A stretch of DNA of 46,782 bases from Bacteroidales bacterium (GTDB taxonomy: Bacteria; Bacteroidota; Bacteroidia; Bacteroidales; ML635J-15). Every line of letters begins with the position of its first letter. Position 1 is the stretch's first letter. Shown piece after piece: positions 34,606 through 43,501 of this stretch. The notes below the pieces were generated by a model. The model saw only the letters and a program-made list of their open reading frames with translations. It searched no databases and was not told the DNA's origin. The DNA lies in contig JAQIBY010000023.1 of NCBI GenBank assembly GCA_027858835.1, positions 1 to 46,782 of the forward strand, given 5' to 3'. The position numbers and the translations under genes were made by a program.

Positions 34606-35892
34606 TTATTTCATTAAATCGTATCGTTTATAGCTTATCTGCATATAAATAATGGCGATTAAAAGACAGCCGCATGCAATCATAAAAGTCGGAAAATAAC
34701 CAAGACTTCGGTATAAAGCCAATCCGACAAAAGGAGCAAACAATCCGCGAAAACCGACCAATGATAAATGGACTGCCTGATAATCTCCGGCATGATCAGG
34801 ATTCGTCACAAAATATGCCGAGCCGATTGAAAATTGCAGGTTCATGGCAGATTGAAACAATCCGAAGAAAACAAATCCGATAAGCACCATCAGTACAATA
34901 TTCAAGTCGTTCCACACAAAACTGGTCTCTACAAACTCACTCAATCCGACAAACAGAATGTACAAAAACATAAAGCTGTAGGATATTTGTGCAAATTTTC
35001 TCGGGTCAATTTTTCCAAGGACAATCCCAAATATGGGCATGGCAAACAATAAAACCAAATTTCCCGTATTCTTATAAAATGCCACAGAGGTGTAAGAAAG
35101 ATGCAAGACATTTTCGAGATACAAAGTAATCACGGTGACCGTGAACATGAAAGCAAATCCGTAAAGCATAAATCCGATTTCAAAATCGCGATAGGCTTTG
35201 TTTTTCAATAAAATATCTCCCATGCGACGAATTGAATCCCCGATTGCAACAAAAAATGGGCGTGGAAAAACTTTTTCAACAGGCGTATAAGGAATGGTTG
35301 ACAAGAAATATACAGCCAATATACCGGAAATACCCATTAAAGGCCAGGTAATTCGAAATACATAATAATTGGAATCCAGCAAAATTCCAAGACCGAAACT
35401 CACAAGCAATACAACCAGTTTGTTGGCAGTTGTTGCCCATGAATACAGTTTTGCCATGTGCTCATCACGATAATTATTTTTCAGCAACTGATTGATTGTC
35501 GGATGAATAACAATTACGCCGAGATAATAAATCAGAAAAATGCCGAGAAATAAATACTGATATAACTCGGTATTTAAATACGCAAAGGCATCTTTCGGAA
35601 AAAAGAAAAAGAGCAATAGCGGAAGCCTTGTTATTACGCCAACCCATCGTAACATAATGCGTTTTCGTGCGGTTCGGCGAATAAATTCACTGAATAAAAC
35701 GAGGAGAATATAAACGGCGATACTTATTACAAATAAAGCGGCAAGTTTAACCTCGCTCCCATGCATGGATTTCAGGAAAATAAATTCATTAAGCAGGATC
35801 CCTCCCATCACGGCACCCTCGAATACAGAGTACAGCAAATGTAACCAAAAACTTTTCTTTTCTTCTTTTAAAAGATGCGACCAAACGCCCAT
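34606..35892 (-). CDS. MFS transporter
   Basis: 428 residues with twelve hydrophobic segments in two bundles, separated by a cytoplasmic loop near residues 200-230. HPTINQLLKNNYRDEHMAKLYSW and YFVTNPDHAGDYQAVHLSLVGF-RGLFAP look like loop signatures of a particular MFS branch, but I do not recognise the substrate. It stands alone. The intergenic space upstream holds the dnaJ terminator. The start at 35892 is a plain ATG directly before the first hydrophobic region. Confidence 0.8.
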   Translation of the reverse strand: MGVWSHLLKEEKKSFWLHLLYSVFEGAVMGGILLNEFIFLKSMHGSEVKLAALFVISIAVYILLVLFSEFIRRTARKRIMLRWVGVITRLPLLLFFFFPKDAFAYLNTELYQYLFLGIFLIYYLGVIVIHPTINQLLKNNYRDEHMAKLYSWATTANKLVVLLVSFGLGILLDSNYYVFRITWPLMGISGILAVYFLSTIPYTPVEKVFPRPFFVAIGDSIRRMGDILLKNKAYRDFEIGFMLYGFAFMFTVTVITLYLENVLHLSYTSVAFYKNTGNLVLLFAMPIFGIVLGKIDPRKFAQISYSFMFLYILFVGLSEFVETSFVWNDLNIVLMVLIGFVFFGLFQSAMNLQFSIGSAYFVTNPDHAGDYQAVHLSLVGFRGLFAPFVGLALYRSLGYFPTFMIACGCLLIAIIYMQISYKRYDLMK

Positions 35893-35965
35893 TGATTACT
35901 GATTTAAATTTGTTGCAAAGAAACGAAGAAAAATTGTGAAAGGGATTATTGAAAAAAATAAAAAA

Positions 35966-35985
35966 GGTCAGGCGTTTGCCTGACC
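35966..35985 (-). terminator. Terminator of grpE-dnaJ
   Basis: GGTCAGGC (35966-35973) and GCCTGACC (35978-35985) form a perfect 8-bp stem with a 4-base loop. On the minus strand it is followed by a run of T, 31 bases after the dnaJ stop. Confidence 0.85.
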
Positions 35986-36016
35986 TCACATAATTGTTTT
36001 CATAATTATTATTTTA

Positions 36017-37177
36017 CTAAAAAAGATCTTTCATCTTTCTGAAAAATCCTTCATCTTCGGTACCGGCTTTGCCTTGTTTTTGCGGCTTCAGTGATTCTGC
36101 TTCCTGCAATTTTTCCATCAGTTTACGATCTTCTTTCGGCAAGTTTTTCGGAATAAAAATATTAACTTTCACTAATAAATCGCCTTTACCGTAGCCGTTA
36201 ATATCAGGCACACCTTTGCTTCTTAATCGAAGAATTTTCCCACTCTGTGTTCCAGGTTCAATTTTCACTTTCACTTTACCGTCCAAAGTTGGAATGGTAG
36301 CAGTAGCTCCAATCACTGCATCAGGGATGCTGATAAAAAGATTATACAATAAATCATTTCCATCACGGATGAGATCAGGATGTTCGATTTCCTCAACAAC
36401 AACGAGCAAATCTCCATTTATTCCACCTCTGCGTGCAGCATTTCCTTTTCCGGACACGGATAATTGAATGCCCTCTGACATCCCTGCTGGGATTTTTACT
36501 TCAACCACTTCTTCGTCGCGTACAATCCCTTCTCCATTGCATTTAGGACAACGTTCTTGAATAGTTTTACCGGTTCCGCTGCAAGTTCGACATGTTGTAC
36601 GAGATTGCATTTGACCTAGAATGGTGTTTGTCACCTGTGTTTCAACACCGGAACCATGGCAAGTCGGACAAGTGCGAGATGAATTCCCGTTTTTCTCACC
36701 TGTACCGTGACATGCATCGCAAGACAGATATTTTTTAATTTTTATTTTTTTTGTTGTTCCGTTCGCAATTTCATCCATTGTCAATTTTACTTTGACACGG
36801 ATATTGGAACCTTTATTGACACGTTGACGGGAGCCACCGCCGAAGCCACCTCCAAATCCGCCACCAAATCCGGCATCACCGAAAATGTCACCGAATTGGG
36901 AGAAAATATCTTCAAAACTCATTCCGCCGCCGCCAAACCCTCCGGCACCGTTTTTCACTCCGGCATGACCAAACTGATCGTATCGTTGACGTTTTTCGGA
37001 ATCTCTTAAAACCTCATAAGCTTCCGCAGCTTCTTTAAATTTCTTCTCGGCTTCTTTGTCATCCGGATTTTTATCGGGATGATGTTGTATGGCTTTCTTG
37101 CGATACGCTTTTTTGATTTCTTCCTGCGAAGCTGATTTTGAAACCCCGAGTATATCGTAATAATCTCTTTTCTCCAT
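36017..37177 (-). CDS. dnaJ: Chaperone DnaJ
   Basis: Hsp40 co-chaperone that hands unfolded clients to DnaK and stimulates its ATPase. 386 residues from the ATG at 37177 (six upstream codons rejected because [16 protein letters not shown] is the canonical start). The J domain has [10 protein letters not shown] Gly/Phe-rich segment follows (about 75-115). There are four zinc-binding motifs [24 protein letters not shown] and CPKCNGEG, then the client-binding beta domains. It starts one base after the grpE stop. dnaK is not in the window. Confidence 0.96.
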   Translation of the reverse strand: MEKRDYYDILGVSKSASQEEIKKAYRKKAIQHHPDKNPDDKEAEKKFKEAAEAYEVLRDSEKRQRYDQFGHAGVKNGAGGFGGGGMSFEDIFSQFGDIFGDAGFGGGFGGGFGGGSRQRVNKGSNIRVKVKLTMDEIANGTTKKIKIKKYLSCDACHGTGEKNGNSSRTCPTCHGSGVETQVTNTILGQMQSRTTCRTCSGTGKTIQERCPKCNGEGIVRDEEVVEVKIPAGMSEGIQLSVSGKGNAARRGGINGDLLVVVEEIEHPDLIRDGNDLLYNLFISIPDAVIGATATIPTLDGKVKVKIEPGTQSGKILRLRSKGVPDINGYGKGDLLVKVNIFIPKNLPKEDRKLMEKLQEAESLKPQKQGKAGTEDEGFFRKMKDLF

Positions 37178-37178
37178 A

Positions 37179-37799
37179 TTATTCCCCCACAACAACTTTG
37201 CTGTATCTTAAAATTTGGTCCTTAATTTTATAACCTTTGGTGATAACGTCAACTACTTTACCTTTCATGCTTTCTTCTGGCGCCGGTATTTTTGTAACCG
37301 CTTCGTGCTCATCGGTATCAAAATCTTTCCCAACTGAATCCATCTCAGAAACGCCTTGTTGTCTCAAAAACCCAAGGAATTTTGAATGAATAAGCACCAT
37401 TCCTTCTTTGACAGCATCAATATCTTCGGCATTTTGTGTGACCTCAATGGCACGCTCTAAATCATCAATAACAGGAAGCAAATTTTCAAAAATCTGTTTC
37501 CCTGCATTTTTTGAAAGCTCCATTTTTTCTTTCAACGTGCGTTTTCGATAGTTATCAAACTCAGCGGACAAACGGATATACTTTTCGCTCAACTCATCAA
37601 CTCGCTCTTGTAACTCACGCAGTTGTTTGTCTTTTTTATTTTCCGTTTTCTTTTTTGGTTTTTTTGCACTATTCGATTTGGGTTTGGATGTTGCTTTCTT
37701 TTCTTCTTCCTTGCTGTCTTCTGCTTGTTCAACCTGTGCTTTATTCTCCAAAACCTCGTCTTTTTCTTTCACTTGCTTATTTGTATTGTTTTTCTCCAT
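37179..37799 (-). CDS. grpE: Nucleotide exchange factor GrpE
   Basis: 206 residues. The first 55 are a charged Lys/Glu-rich, disordered extension, longer than usual. A coiled-coil dimer helix follows ([29 protein letters not shown]), then [13 protein letters not shown]. The C-terminal beta wing has [19 protein letters not shown] and [18 protein letters not shown]. GrpE releases ADP from DnaK. It forms an operon with dnaJ. No CIRCE or other clear heat-shock operator is visible upstream. Confidence 0.95.
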   Translation of the reverse strand: MEKNNTNKQVKEKDEVLENKAQVEQAEDSKEEEKKATSKPKSNSAKKPKKKTENKKDKQLRELQERVDELSEKYIRLSAEFDNYRKRTLKEKMELSKNAGKQIFENLLPVIDDLERAIEVTQNAEDIDAVKEGMVLIHSKFLGFLRQQGVSEMDSVGKDFDTDEHEAVTKIPAPEESMKGKVVDVITKGYKIKDQILRYSKVVVGE

Positions 37800-37834
37800 T
37801 TTTCTTAAAAATTCGATTGCGTTTTACTAAGCAA

Positions 37835-37876
37835 AATGCCTGCCAATTCGAAAAAAACGACAAGTTGGCAGGCATT
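37835..37876 (-). terminator. Hairpin between the TlpA-like gene and grpE
   Basis: AATGCCTGCCAA (37835-37846) and TTGGCAGGCATT (37865-37876) are perfect 12-bp arms with an 18-base loop. It starts 22 bases after the TlpA-like stop on the minus strand and is followed by ATTTTGC rather than a clean T-run. It is probably a weak terminator for the murA unit, or a structure in the grpE leader. Confidence 0.5.
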
Positions 37877-37897
37877 ATGCAATTCTGTCAAGAACTA

Positions 37898-38587
37898 TTA
37901 ATCGGTCTGAGATTTTAATGCTTTAATCTCTTCAATTAATTTTTCTAACTGTTTTTCTATTTTTCGTATTTCTTTGTCATATTTAGCATAATCATCATGT
38001 TCTTTAAGAATTTCAATCAGCTCAGTATATTCCTTTGTGAGTCTGAACAATTCAGTTAGAGGATCTTTCATGACATATTTATCTAATGTATTTGCCAATC
38101 GTTCACCGCGCAAATTTTTCGCAATAATAACTCCATTTTCGTCCAGCAAAAAGTTTGCAGGAATTCCACGAACATTATACAATCTCACATAAGGGGATTG
38201 CCAATACAATAAATCAGAAACCTGTGACCATGTCAAATTGTCTTTTTCAATTGCATCTAGCCAAGTTTTTTCATTTTTATCAAGCGAAACGCCATAGACA
38301 TTAAACCCTTTTCCGATGGTAAATCGTTTGTCTTTGTAATTATTGTAAGTTTCAACCACAACAGGGTTTTCACGGCGACAAGGGCCACACCATCCTGCCC
38401 AAAAATCGAGCAATACAACTTCCCCTCTAAGTGAGGATAACAATACGGTATCGCCATCCGGATTTGGCAATTCAATTTCAGGAGCTAAATCTCCGATTTC
38501 AAAGCCAATTTTAGTTTCCTGTGCATTAAGCACAAAGGTGAAACTCATCAGCAGAAAAAGCAATGTTAGGTGTTTTGTTTTTTTCAT
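37898..38587 (-). CDS. TlpA-family thiol-disulfide oxidoreductase with C-terminal coiled coil
   Basis: 229 residues with a signal peptide (through VLNAQ), so it acts in the periplasm. The thioredoxin/AhpC-TSA fold has the active site WCGPC in DFWAGWCGPCRREN and the cis-Pro in VRGIPANFLLDENG. Residues about 175-229 form a Lys/Glu-rich amphipathic helix (KEYTELIEILKEH and IRKIEKQLEKLIEEIKALK) that ordinary TlpA proteins lack. This part may dimerise or bind a partner. The gene lies 12 bp after murA and appears to be the last of the DUF4290-murA unit. Confidence 0.85.
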   Translation of the reverse strand: MKKTKHLTLLFLLMSFTFVLNAQETKIGFEIGDLAPEIELPNPDGDTVLLSSLRGEVVLLDFWAGWCGPCRRENPVVVETYNNYKDKRFTIGKGFNVYGVSLDKNEKTWLDAIEKDNLTWSQVSDLLYWQSPYVRLYNVRGIPANFLLDENGVIIAKNLRGERLANTLDKYVMKDPLTELFRLTKEYTELIEILKEHDDYAKYDKEIRKIEKQLEKLIEEIKALKSQTD

Positions 38588-38599
38588 AATATGATGTTT

Positions 38600-39907
38600 T
38601 TAGTCTAAGCGTTTAATTTGTGCGCCTATCTTGCTAAGTCGTTCATCAATACGTTCATAACCGCGGTCAATTTGTTCAACATTCTGGATAATACTTTCTC
38701 CGTCGGCAGATAATGCAGCAATTAAAAGTGCAACTCCAGCTCTTATATCCGGTGAGGACATTACGGTTCCTCTGAGTTTAACTTTATTATCCAGACCGAT
38801 AACTGTAGCTCTGTGCGGATCGCAAAGAATAATTTGAGCCCCCATGTAAATCAACTTATCAACAAAGAACAAGCGAGATTCAAACATTTTCTGATGAATG
38901 AGCACAGATCCCTTTGCCTGAGCAGAAACTACCAAAAAGACACTAATTAAATCAGGAGTCAGTCCCGGCCAAATAGCATCGGAAATTGTCATGATAGATC
39001 CGTCAATAAAGGTTTCAATTTGATAATGATCCTGCGCAGGAATATGGATATCGTCACCGATTCGTTCCATTTTTATTCCCAACCGACTGAAAGTATCCGG
39101 TATTATTCCCAAATTGTCATAGGACACATTTTTGATTGTTAAATCGGAACCTGTCATGGCAGCTAAGCCAATAAATGAACCGACTTCAATCATATCTGGT
39201 AGCATTACGTGTGTCGTGCCACCAAGAGAGTTAACACCTTCAATGGTTAAAAGGTTCGATCCGACACCGGAAATTTTCGCACCCATTTGATTCAACATCT
39301 TGCAAAGCTGCTGAATATAAGGTTCACAGGCGGCATTATAAATGGTGGTTTCTCCTTCTGCCAAAACAGCAGCCATCACAATATTTGCGGTTCCGGTTAC
39401 TGAGGCCTCATCCAAATGCATGTATGCTCCAGTCAGTCTTTCCGCTTTAAGCGAATAAAAGTTTTTACTAAAATTATACTCAAGTTTTGCACCCAGTTTT
39501 TGCAATCCGAGAAAATGCGTATCCAAACGTCGTCTTCCTATTTTATCGCCTCCGGGCATGGGCATAAAGGCTTCATGGAAACGAGCAATTAGTGGACCCA
39601 GCATCATAATGCTGCCACGCAGTTTCTGACTCATTTCAGCAAATGCTGGAGTTTGTAGTTGTTTTAAATCGACATCCTTTGCATTAAATTCGCACTCATG
39701 CCGATTTAAACGATTGGTTTTTACTCCGATAAATTCCAGTATTTCTATCAGATAGTTAACATCACGAATATCAGGAATGTTTTTGATAACAACGGTTTCT
39801 TCGGTTAGCAGCGTTGCACAAATGATCTGAAGTGCTTCGTTTTTTGCTCCTTGCGGAGTAATTTCACCGGACAATTTTTGTCCGCCTTGAACGTGAAAAC
39901 TTGCCAT
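38600..39907 (-). CDS. murA: UDP-N-acetylglucosamine 1-carboxyvinyltransferase MurA (Asp active site)
   Basis: Transfers enolpyruvate from PEP to UDP-GlcNAc, the first committed step of peptidoglycan synthesis. 435 residues with the inside-out alpha/beta barrel signatures: AKNEALQIICATLL with the conserved Lys22-Asn23, KLRGSIMMLGPLIAR, and MPGGDKIGRRRLDTH. At the position of the catalytic Cys (E. coli C115) there is Asp121. A Cys-to-Asp MurA is active and insensitive to fosfomycin in other bacteria (for example mycobacteria and chlamydiae), so intrinsic resistance is expected. It overlaps DUF4290 by one base (TAATG). Confidence 0.94.
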   Translation of the reverse strand: MASFHVQGGQKLSGEITPQGAKNEALQIICATLLTEETVVIKNIPDIRDVNYLIEILEFIGVKTNRLNRHECEFNAKDVDLKQLQTPAFAEMSQKLRGSIMMLGPLIARFHEAFMPMPGGDKIGRRRLDTHFLGLQKLGAKLEYNFSKNFYSLKAERLTGAYMHLDEASVTGTANIVMAAVLAEGETTIYNAACEPYIQQLCKMLNQMGAKISGVGSNLLTIEGVNSLGGTTHVMLPDMIEVGSFIGLAAMTGSDLTIKNVSYDNLGIIPDTFSRLGIKMERIGDDIHIPAQDHYQIETFIDGSIMTISDAIWPGLTPDLISVFLVVSAQAKGSVLIHQKMFESRLFFVDKLIYMGAQIILCDPHRATVIGLDNKVKLRGTVMSSPDIRAGVALLIAALSADGESIIQNVEQIDRGYERIDERLSKIGAQIKRLD

Positions 39908-40518
39908 TAATTTTTGTATTTTTTCTTAAAATGCTTTTTCTTGCCTTTAAAATTGCGCTTTTCAACTTTTGGTTTTGGTTGTTTCACATCTGAAAGTGAC
40001 AAATTATCAGGAATTTCAACGGTTTCTTCGCTGATACGCTGAATATCTTCAAAAATACATTCATCATTTACAGTTTCTTTCTTCCAGTTAACATAACTGA
40101 TTTTCATATGATTAGCCAGTTGCTCAATCAGCATATCTTTGGTCTCGCCTTCGAACTCATTCACTTTTGCAAGCATAAGCTGTAGATTTTTTCCATAATG
40201 CTTGTATTTGAATTTTTCGTTATTGTACGGAACTTTAGCAGGCTTTTCTTCGAGAAAATCTTTTTTTGGTAGCTGATAAGGCCAATCAATGTCAAGCTCA
40301 AAATCGGACATTACTGCAAGATGATCCCATAATTTATGCTTAAAATCCGGAACATCACGAAGATGTGGATTCATATTTCCCATCACGTTAATCAAGGCTT
40401 TTGCCATGCTGTTACGAAGTTCACGATCGTGTATGGTCTTTAAATGATCAACCATTTTTTGAATATGGCGTCCGTATTCCGGCAAACTAAGTTCCGGTCT
40501 TTGAGTATTATAATCCAT
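39907..40518 (-). CDS. DUF4290 protein
   Basis: 203 residues, soluble, no signal. The start MDYNTQRPELSLPEYGRHIQ and DFELDIDWPYQLP are the pattern of DUF4290, a family I know only from Bacteroidota, often upstream of murA. The last 35 residues are strongly basic (RNFKGKKKHFKKKYKN), which suggests nucleic-acid or ribosome contact. It is first in a unit with murA, sharing a TAATG junction. Function unknown. Confidence 0.85.
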   Translation of the reverse strand: MDYNTQRPELSLPEYGRHIQKMVDHLKTIHDRELRNSMAKALINVMGNMNPHLRDVPDFKHKLWDHLAVMSDFELDIDWPYQLPKKDFLEEKPAKVPYNNEKFKYKHYGKNLQLMLAKVNEFEGETKDMLIEQLANHMKISYVNWKKETVNDECIFEDIQRISEETVEIPDNLSLSDVKQPKPKVEKRNFKGKKKHFKKKYKN

Positions 40519-40534
40519 TGTTAAATATTTTTAG

Positions 40535-40566
40535 CAAAACTAATGCTTTTTTAATTCCCTTTCAAA
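40535..40566 (-). promoter_or_regulatory. Promoter of the DUF4290-murA-TlpA unit
   Basis: On the minus strand TTTG (40563-40566), a 20-bp gap and TAGTTTTG (40535-40542) give a full Bacteroidetes promoter. The start near 40528 leaves a leader of about 10 nt. Confidence 0.6.
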
Positions 40567-40580
40567 TATATTATGAATTG

Positions 40581-42908
40581 TTAATCAATTAGTTTGAGTT
40601 TAGCAAATTTTAAAAGCAGGGTTTTTTCTCCGTGTTGCTCAAACTGCACAACGGCTTTGGTGTCGTCATTCGCTTCTTGCAAGCTCAGTATGACACCTTT
40701 TCCAAAGCGGGCATGTTTAACGATTTGTCCCTCAGCTAATGCACTACTATCCGTTGCATCTTCAACTTCAGGGCTTGCAGTTTGTTTTGCAATTGGTCGT
40801 AAGCGTCGGGTTTGCATTACAGTTTTTGCAGGAGATGGTTTATGTCTCAGTGTGGGCTTTTCCTTTTTCTCGAAAGATTTTGTGGCAGGCGGGTCATCAA
40901 ACATAGTTTCAAATGGGTCGCTAGCAATGTGTGCTGTACTGCCTTCAAACTCAATGAATTCAGGATTAATATCCTTAATAAAACGGCTCGGATCATTGAA
41001 TTGCACACTTCCGAATCGATATCTTGAACTGGCATGTGTGATAACAAGTTTTTCACGCGCCCGTGTCATGGCAACATAAAATAAGCGGCGCTCTTCTTCC
41101 AAATCAAACCGACTAAAGGTTGACATACGTCCGGGAAACAAATCTTCCTCAACCCCGGCAATATAAATATTATCAAACTCCAAGCCTTTGGCTGCATGAA
41201 TTGTCATTAAACTGACTTTGGGTTCATTATCATCTTTCATTGTATCCTGAGTGCTCAGCAGGGCTACATTTTCCAGATAATCACCCAATTTAATCATCGT
41301 ATTTTCATTTTCCTGCTTTTTCTCATCGGTATAATCCTGTATTCCGTTGATTAATTCCTGAACATTCTCAAACCGACTCACGCCTTCAGGGGATTTGTCG
41401 TTTAGCAAATCAAAATGGATTCCTGCAGTTTTCAGAATATCATTGGCCAAAACAACCGCCTCTGTTTCATCAACCTTACGTTGGAAGGAATTTATTAGCA
41501 CTGCAAATTGCTGTATGCGATTTATTGTTGGTTTATTCAGCCCACTTTCTATAATGGTCGGACGGGTGATTAATTCCCAAATGCTGATTTCGTGTTTTGC
41601 TGCCGTATTCTCCAGCTTTTCAATGGTTTTAAGTCCGATTTTTCGTGACGGATAATTAATGATACGTTTAAGCGCTTCATTATCCTTTGGGTTAACAGTT
41701 AAGCGGAAATATGCCAATAGATCTTTAATTTCTTTCCGCTGATAAAATGATAAGCCGCCGTAAATTTTGTACTTAATATTCTTTTTCCGCAGCGCCTCTT
41801 CAAGCTGTCTCGATTGCGCATTGGTACGATAAAGAATGGCAAATTCATCAAGTAATTTATGCGTTTCATTTTGGGTAATAAAGATATCATCTGCAATAAA
41901 CATTGCCTCTTCAGTATCGGTTGATGCCTGAAATACTTTAATCCGGATTCCCTCATCGTTTTTTGAGAAGATTTGCTTTTCTATTTGATTACGATTGCAG
42001 GAAATGAGCGAATTTGCTGCATCAACAATCGTTTTCGTAGAACGATAATTTTGCTCCAGTTTATAAACCTTATAATTTGGATAATCATTTCTGAAATTCA
42101 GGATATTTTCAATTCTTGCTCCACGGAAAGCGTAAATACTTTGTGCGTCATCTCCAACCACCGAAATATTTTTATGCACAGTAGCTAGATTTTTAAGAAT
42201 GAGATATTGGGCATAATTTGTATCCTGATACTCATCCACCAGAATGTATTTAAATTGTTCCTGGTATTTTGCAAGCACATCCGGAAACTGACGAAACAAG
42301 ATGTTTGTGTTCACCAACAAATCATCAAAATCCATTACGTTATCTCTACGGCACTGCTGACTGTAACGCTCATAAATTTCAATAAATGCGCCTTTTTGTC
42401 TTTTCTTATCCTGCTCAATTAAATCGGGTTTATTTCGATATGCCGCCGGGGTCATTAGATTATTCTTTGCCTTAGATATCCGACCTCGAATTTCATTAGG
42501 AGGATACTGTTTTGAATCTAATTTCATCCCCGTGATAATTTTCTTTATTAAGCTCTTACTATCAGCGGCATCATAAATTGTAAAATTGTGTGTGTATTTC
42601 AAATAAGGTGCTTCTTTACGTAAAATTCTGGCAAAAATCGAGTGAAAAGTCCCCATCCAAATACCCTCAGATTGAGTTCCAAGCATATGATGGATTCGGT
42701 TTTTCATTTCGGTTGCAGCCTTATTTGTAAAAGTGAGCGACAAAATACTGTTGGGAGACACGCCTTTTGCGAGCATATATGCAATGCGATATGTTAAGAC
42801 ACGTGTCTTCCCCGATCCTGCTCCTGCAATGATAAGCGAAGGCCCTTGGATATTTTTCACTGCTTTTTCTTGTGTCGGATTTAAGTCGCGTTTTAAAATT
42901 TCTTCCAT
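40581..42908 (-). CDS. pcrA: UvrD/PcrA-type superfamily 1 DNA helicase
   Basis: 775 residues. A 3'-5' helicase of DNA repair and replication-fork clearing. SF1 motifs occur in order: LNPTQEKAV (Q motif), AGAGSGKT (Walker A, 28-35), LTFTNKAATEM (Ia), VDEYQDTN (II), VVGDDAQSIYAFRGA (III), LEQNYRST (IV), VSLMTIHAAKGLEF (V), EERRLFYVAMTRAREKL (VI). The C-terminal 50 residues form the Tudor-like domain (VKHARFGKGVI) seen in PcrA/UvrD and used in RNA polymerase contact. PcrA and UvrD cannot be separated by sequence alone. Single gene. Confidence 0.92.
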   Translation of the reverse strand: MEEILKRDLNPTQEKAVKNIQGPSLIIAGAGSGKTRVLTYRIAYMLAKGVSPNSILSLTFTNKAATEMKNRIHHMLGTQSEGIWMGTFHSIFARILRKEAPYLKYTHNFTIYDAADSKSLIKKIITGMKLDSKQYPPNEIRGRISKAKNNLMTPAAYRNKPDLIEQDKKRQKGAFIEIYERYSQQCRRDNVMDFDDLLVNTNILFRQFPDVLAKYQEQFKYILVDEYQDTNYAQYLILKNLATVHKNISVVGDDAQSIYAFRGARIENILNFRNDYPNYKVYKLEQNYRSTKTIVDAANSLISCNRNQIEKQIFSKNDEGIRIKVFQASTDTEEAMFIADDIFITQNETHKLLDEFAILYRTNAQSRQLEEALRKKNIKYKIYGGLSFYQRKEIKDLLAYFRLTVNPKDNEALKRIINYPSRKIGLKTIEKLENTAAKHEISIWELITRPTIIESGLNKPTINRIQQFAVLINSFQRKVDETEAVVLANDILKTAGIHFDLLNDKSPEGVSRFENVQELINGIQDYTDEKKQENENTMIKLGDYLENVALLSTQDTMKDDNEPKVSLMTIHAAKGLEFDNIYIAGVEEDLFPGRMSTFSRFDLEEERRLFYVAMTRAREKLVITHASSRYRFGSVQFNDPSRFIKDINPEFIEFEGSTAHIASDPFETMFDDPPATKSFEKKEKPTLRHKPSPAKTVMQTRRLRPIAKQTASPEVEDATDSSALAEGQIVKHARFGKGVILSLQEANDDTKAVVQFEQHGEKTLLLKFAKLKLID

Positions 42909-42913
42909 AAAGA

Positions 42914-42921
42914 CAAAGGTA
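42914..42921 (-). promoter_or_regulatory. Candidate -7 box of pcrA (TACCTTTG)
   Basis: An exact TAnnTTTG on the minus strand, but only 5 nt before the ATG at 42908, so it would give a leaderless message. There is no clear -33 box. Uncertain. Confidence 0.3.
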
Positions 42922-42995
42922 TTGCTTTTTTAATAGTTGGAAAAGTTTCTTAAATTGTAAATTATTTTTTATTTTTAAGACAACGAAAAAGCCAT

Positions 42996-43003
42996 TAACT
43001 TTG
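42996..43003 (+). promoter_or_regulatory. Candidate -7 box of the second small protein/adhesin pair (TAACTTTG)
   Basis: An exact TAnnTTTG, 65 nt before the ATG at 43069, which would give a leader of about 60 nt. No -33 TTTG lies at 19-21 bp. Confidence 0.45.
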
Positions 43004-43068
43004 TCTTTAGTTCGGGTGCTAATTTATAGATATTCAGGTTTTATTTTCTGATTTTAAATAGAAATATT

Positions 43069-43491
43069 ATGAAAAGAATTATTTTAAGTCTTATCTTAAC
43101 AGTGGTTGTATCAGCAACTTATGTGTTTTCTCAAGATAATAGTGAGCGGTCAACTGATCGATTCATTCTTGTAGATGATTTGTCAACTTTCTTTATGGAA
43201 AAAGAAAACTGCATTGAAATAAATCCATTTTATATTCAAAATTTCGACGAAAATGAGAGTTCAAAGCCGGTACATCTTGCCGTTAATGCAATAAAAGATG
43301 TAATAAAATTTGGAATTGCCAGTGGTTCAGAAGCACATTATCAACAACGGCGATGCTATATTCGCATGGAAAAGAGTAATTATCAGGAAAGCTTCTACAA
43401 AGCCCTTTTAGCAATGGACATTAAGTATGTGCTATTAAATGAGCAGAAACTTACGCTTCCTGAATTTTTCGAATTAACAATTAATCGCTAA
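43069..43491 (+). CDS. Small secreted protein preceding the second adhesin
   Basis: 140 residues with a signal peptide (MKRIILSLILTVVVSATYVF, then SQ). The body alternates strands and helices and has RRCYIRMEKSNYQESFYKA, LLAMD and IKYVLLNEQ. The RC-x3-M, the helix with LL and the final YVLL strand line up with RCQLYM...SILKEF...DYEYT of the small protein at 20383-20919. Both genes directly precede a giant adhesin (here a 10-bp gap), so they look like a partner family. Similarity is weak and judged by eye. Function unknown. Confidence 0.55.
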   Translation: MKRIILSLILTVVVSATYVFSQDNSERSTDRFILVDDLSTFFMEKENCIEINPFYIQNFDENESSKPVHLAVNAIKDVIKFGIASGSEAHYQQRRCYIRMEKSNYQESFYKALLAMDIKYVLLNEQKLTLPEFFELTINR

Positions 43492-43501
43492 ATCAACAAC
43501 T

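Noticed and set aside
37178-37195. Six extra N-terminal codons for dnaJ
   Set aside because: They overlap the end of grpE, and the canonical J-domain start follows the ATG at 37177.
38600-39907. Reading the Asp active site as a dead MurA
   Set aside because: All other key residues and the full length are kept, and Asp-type MurA enzymes are known to be active.
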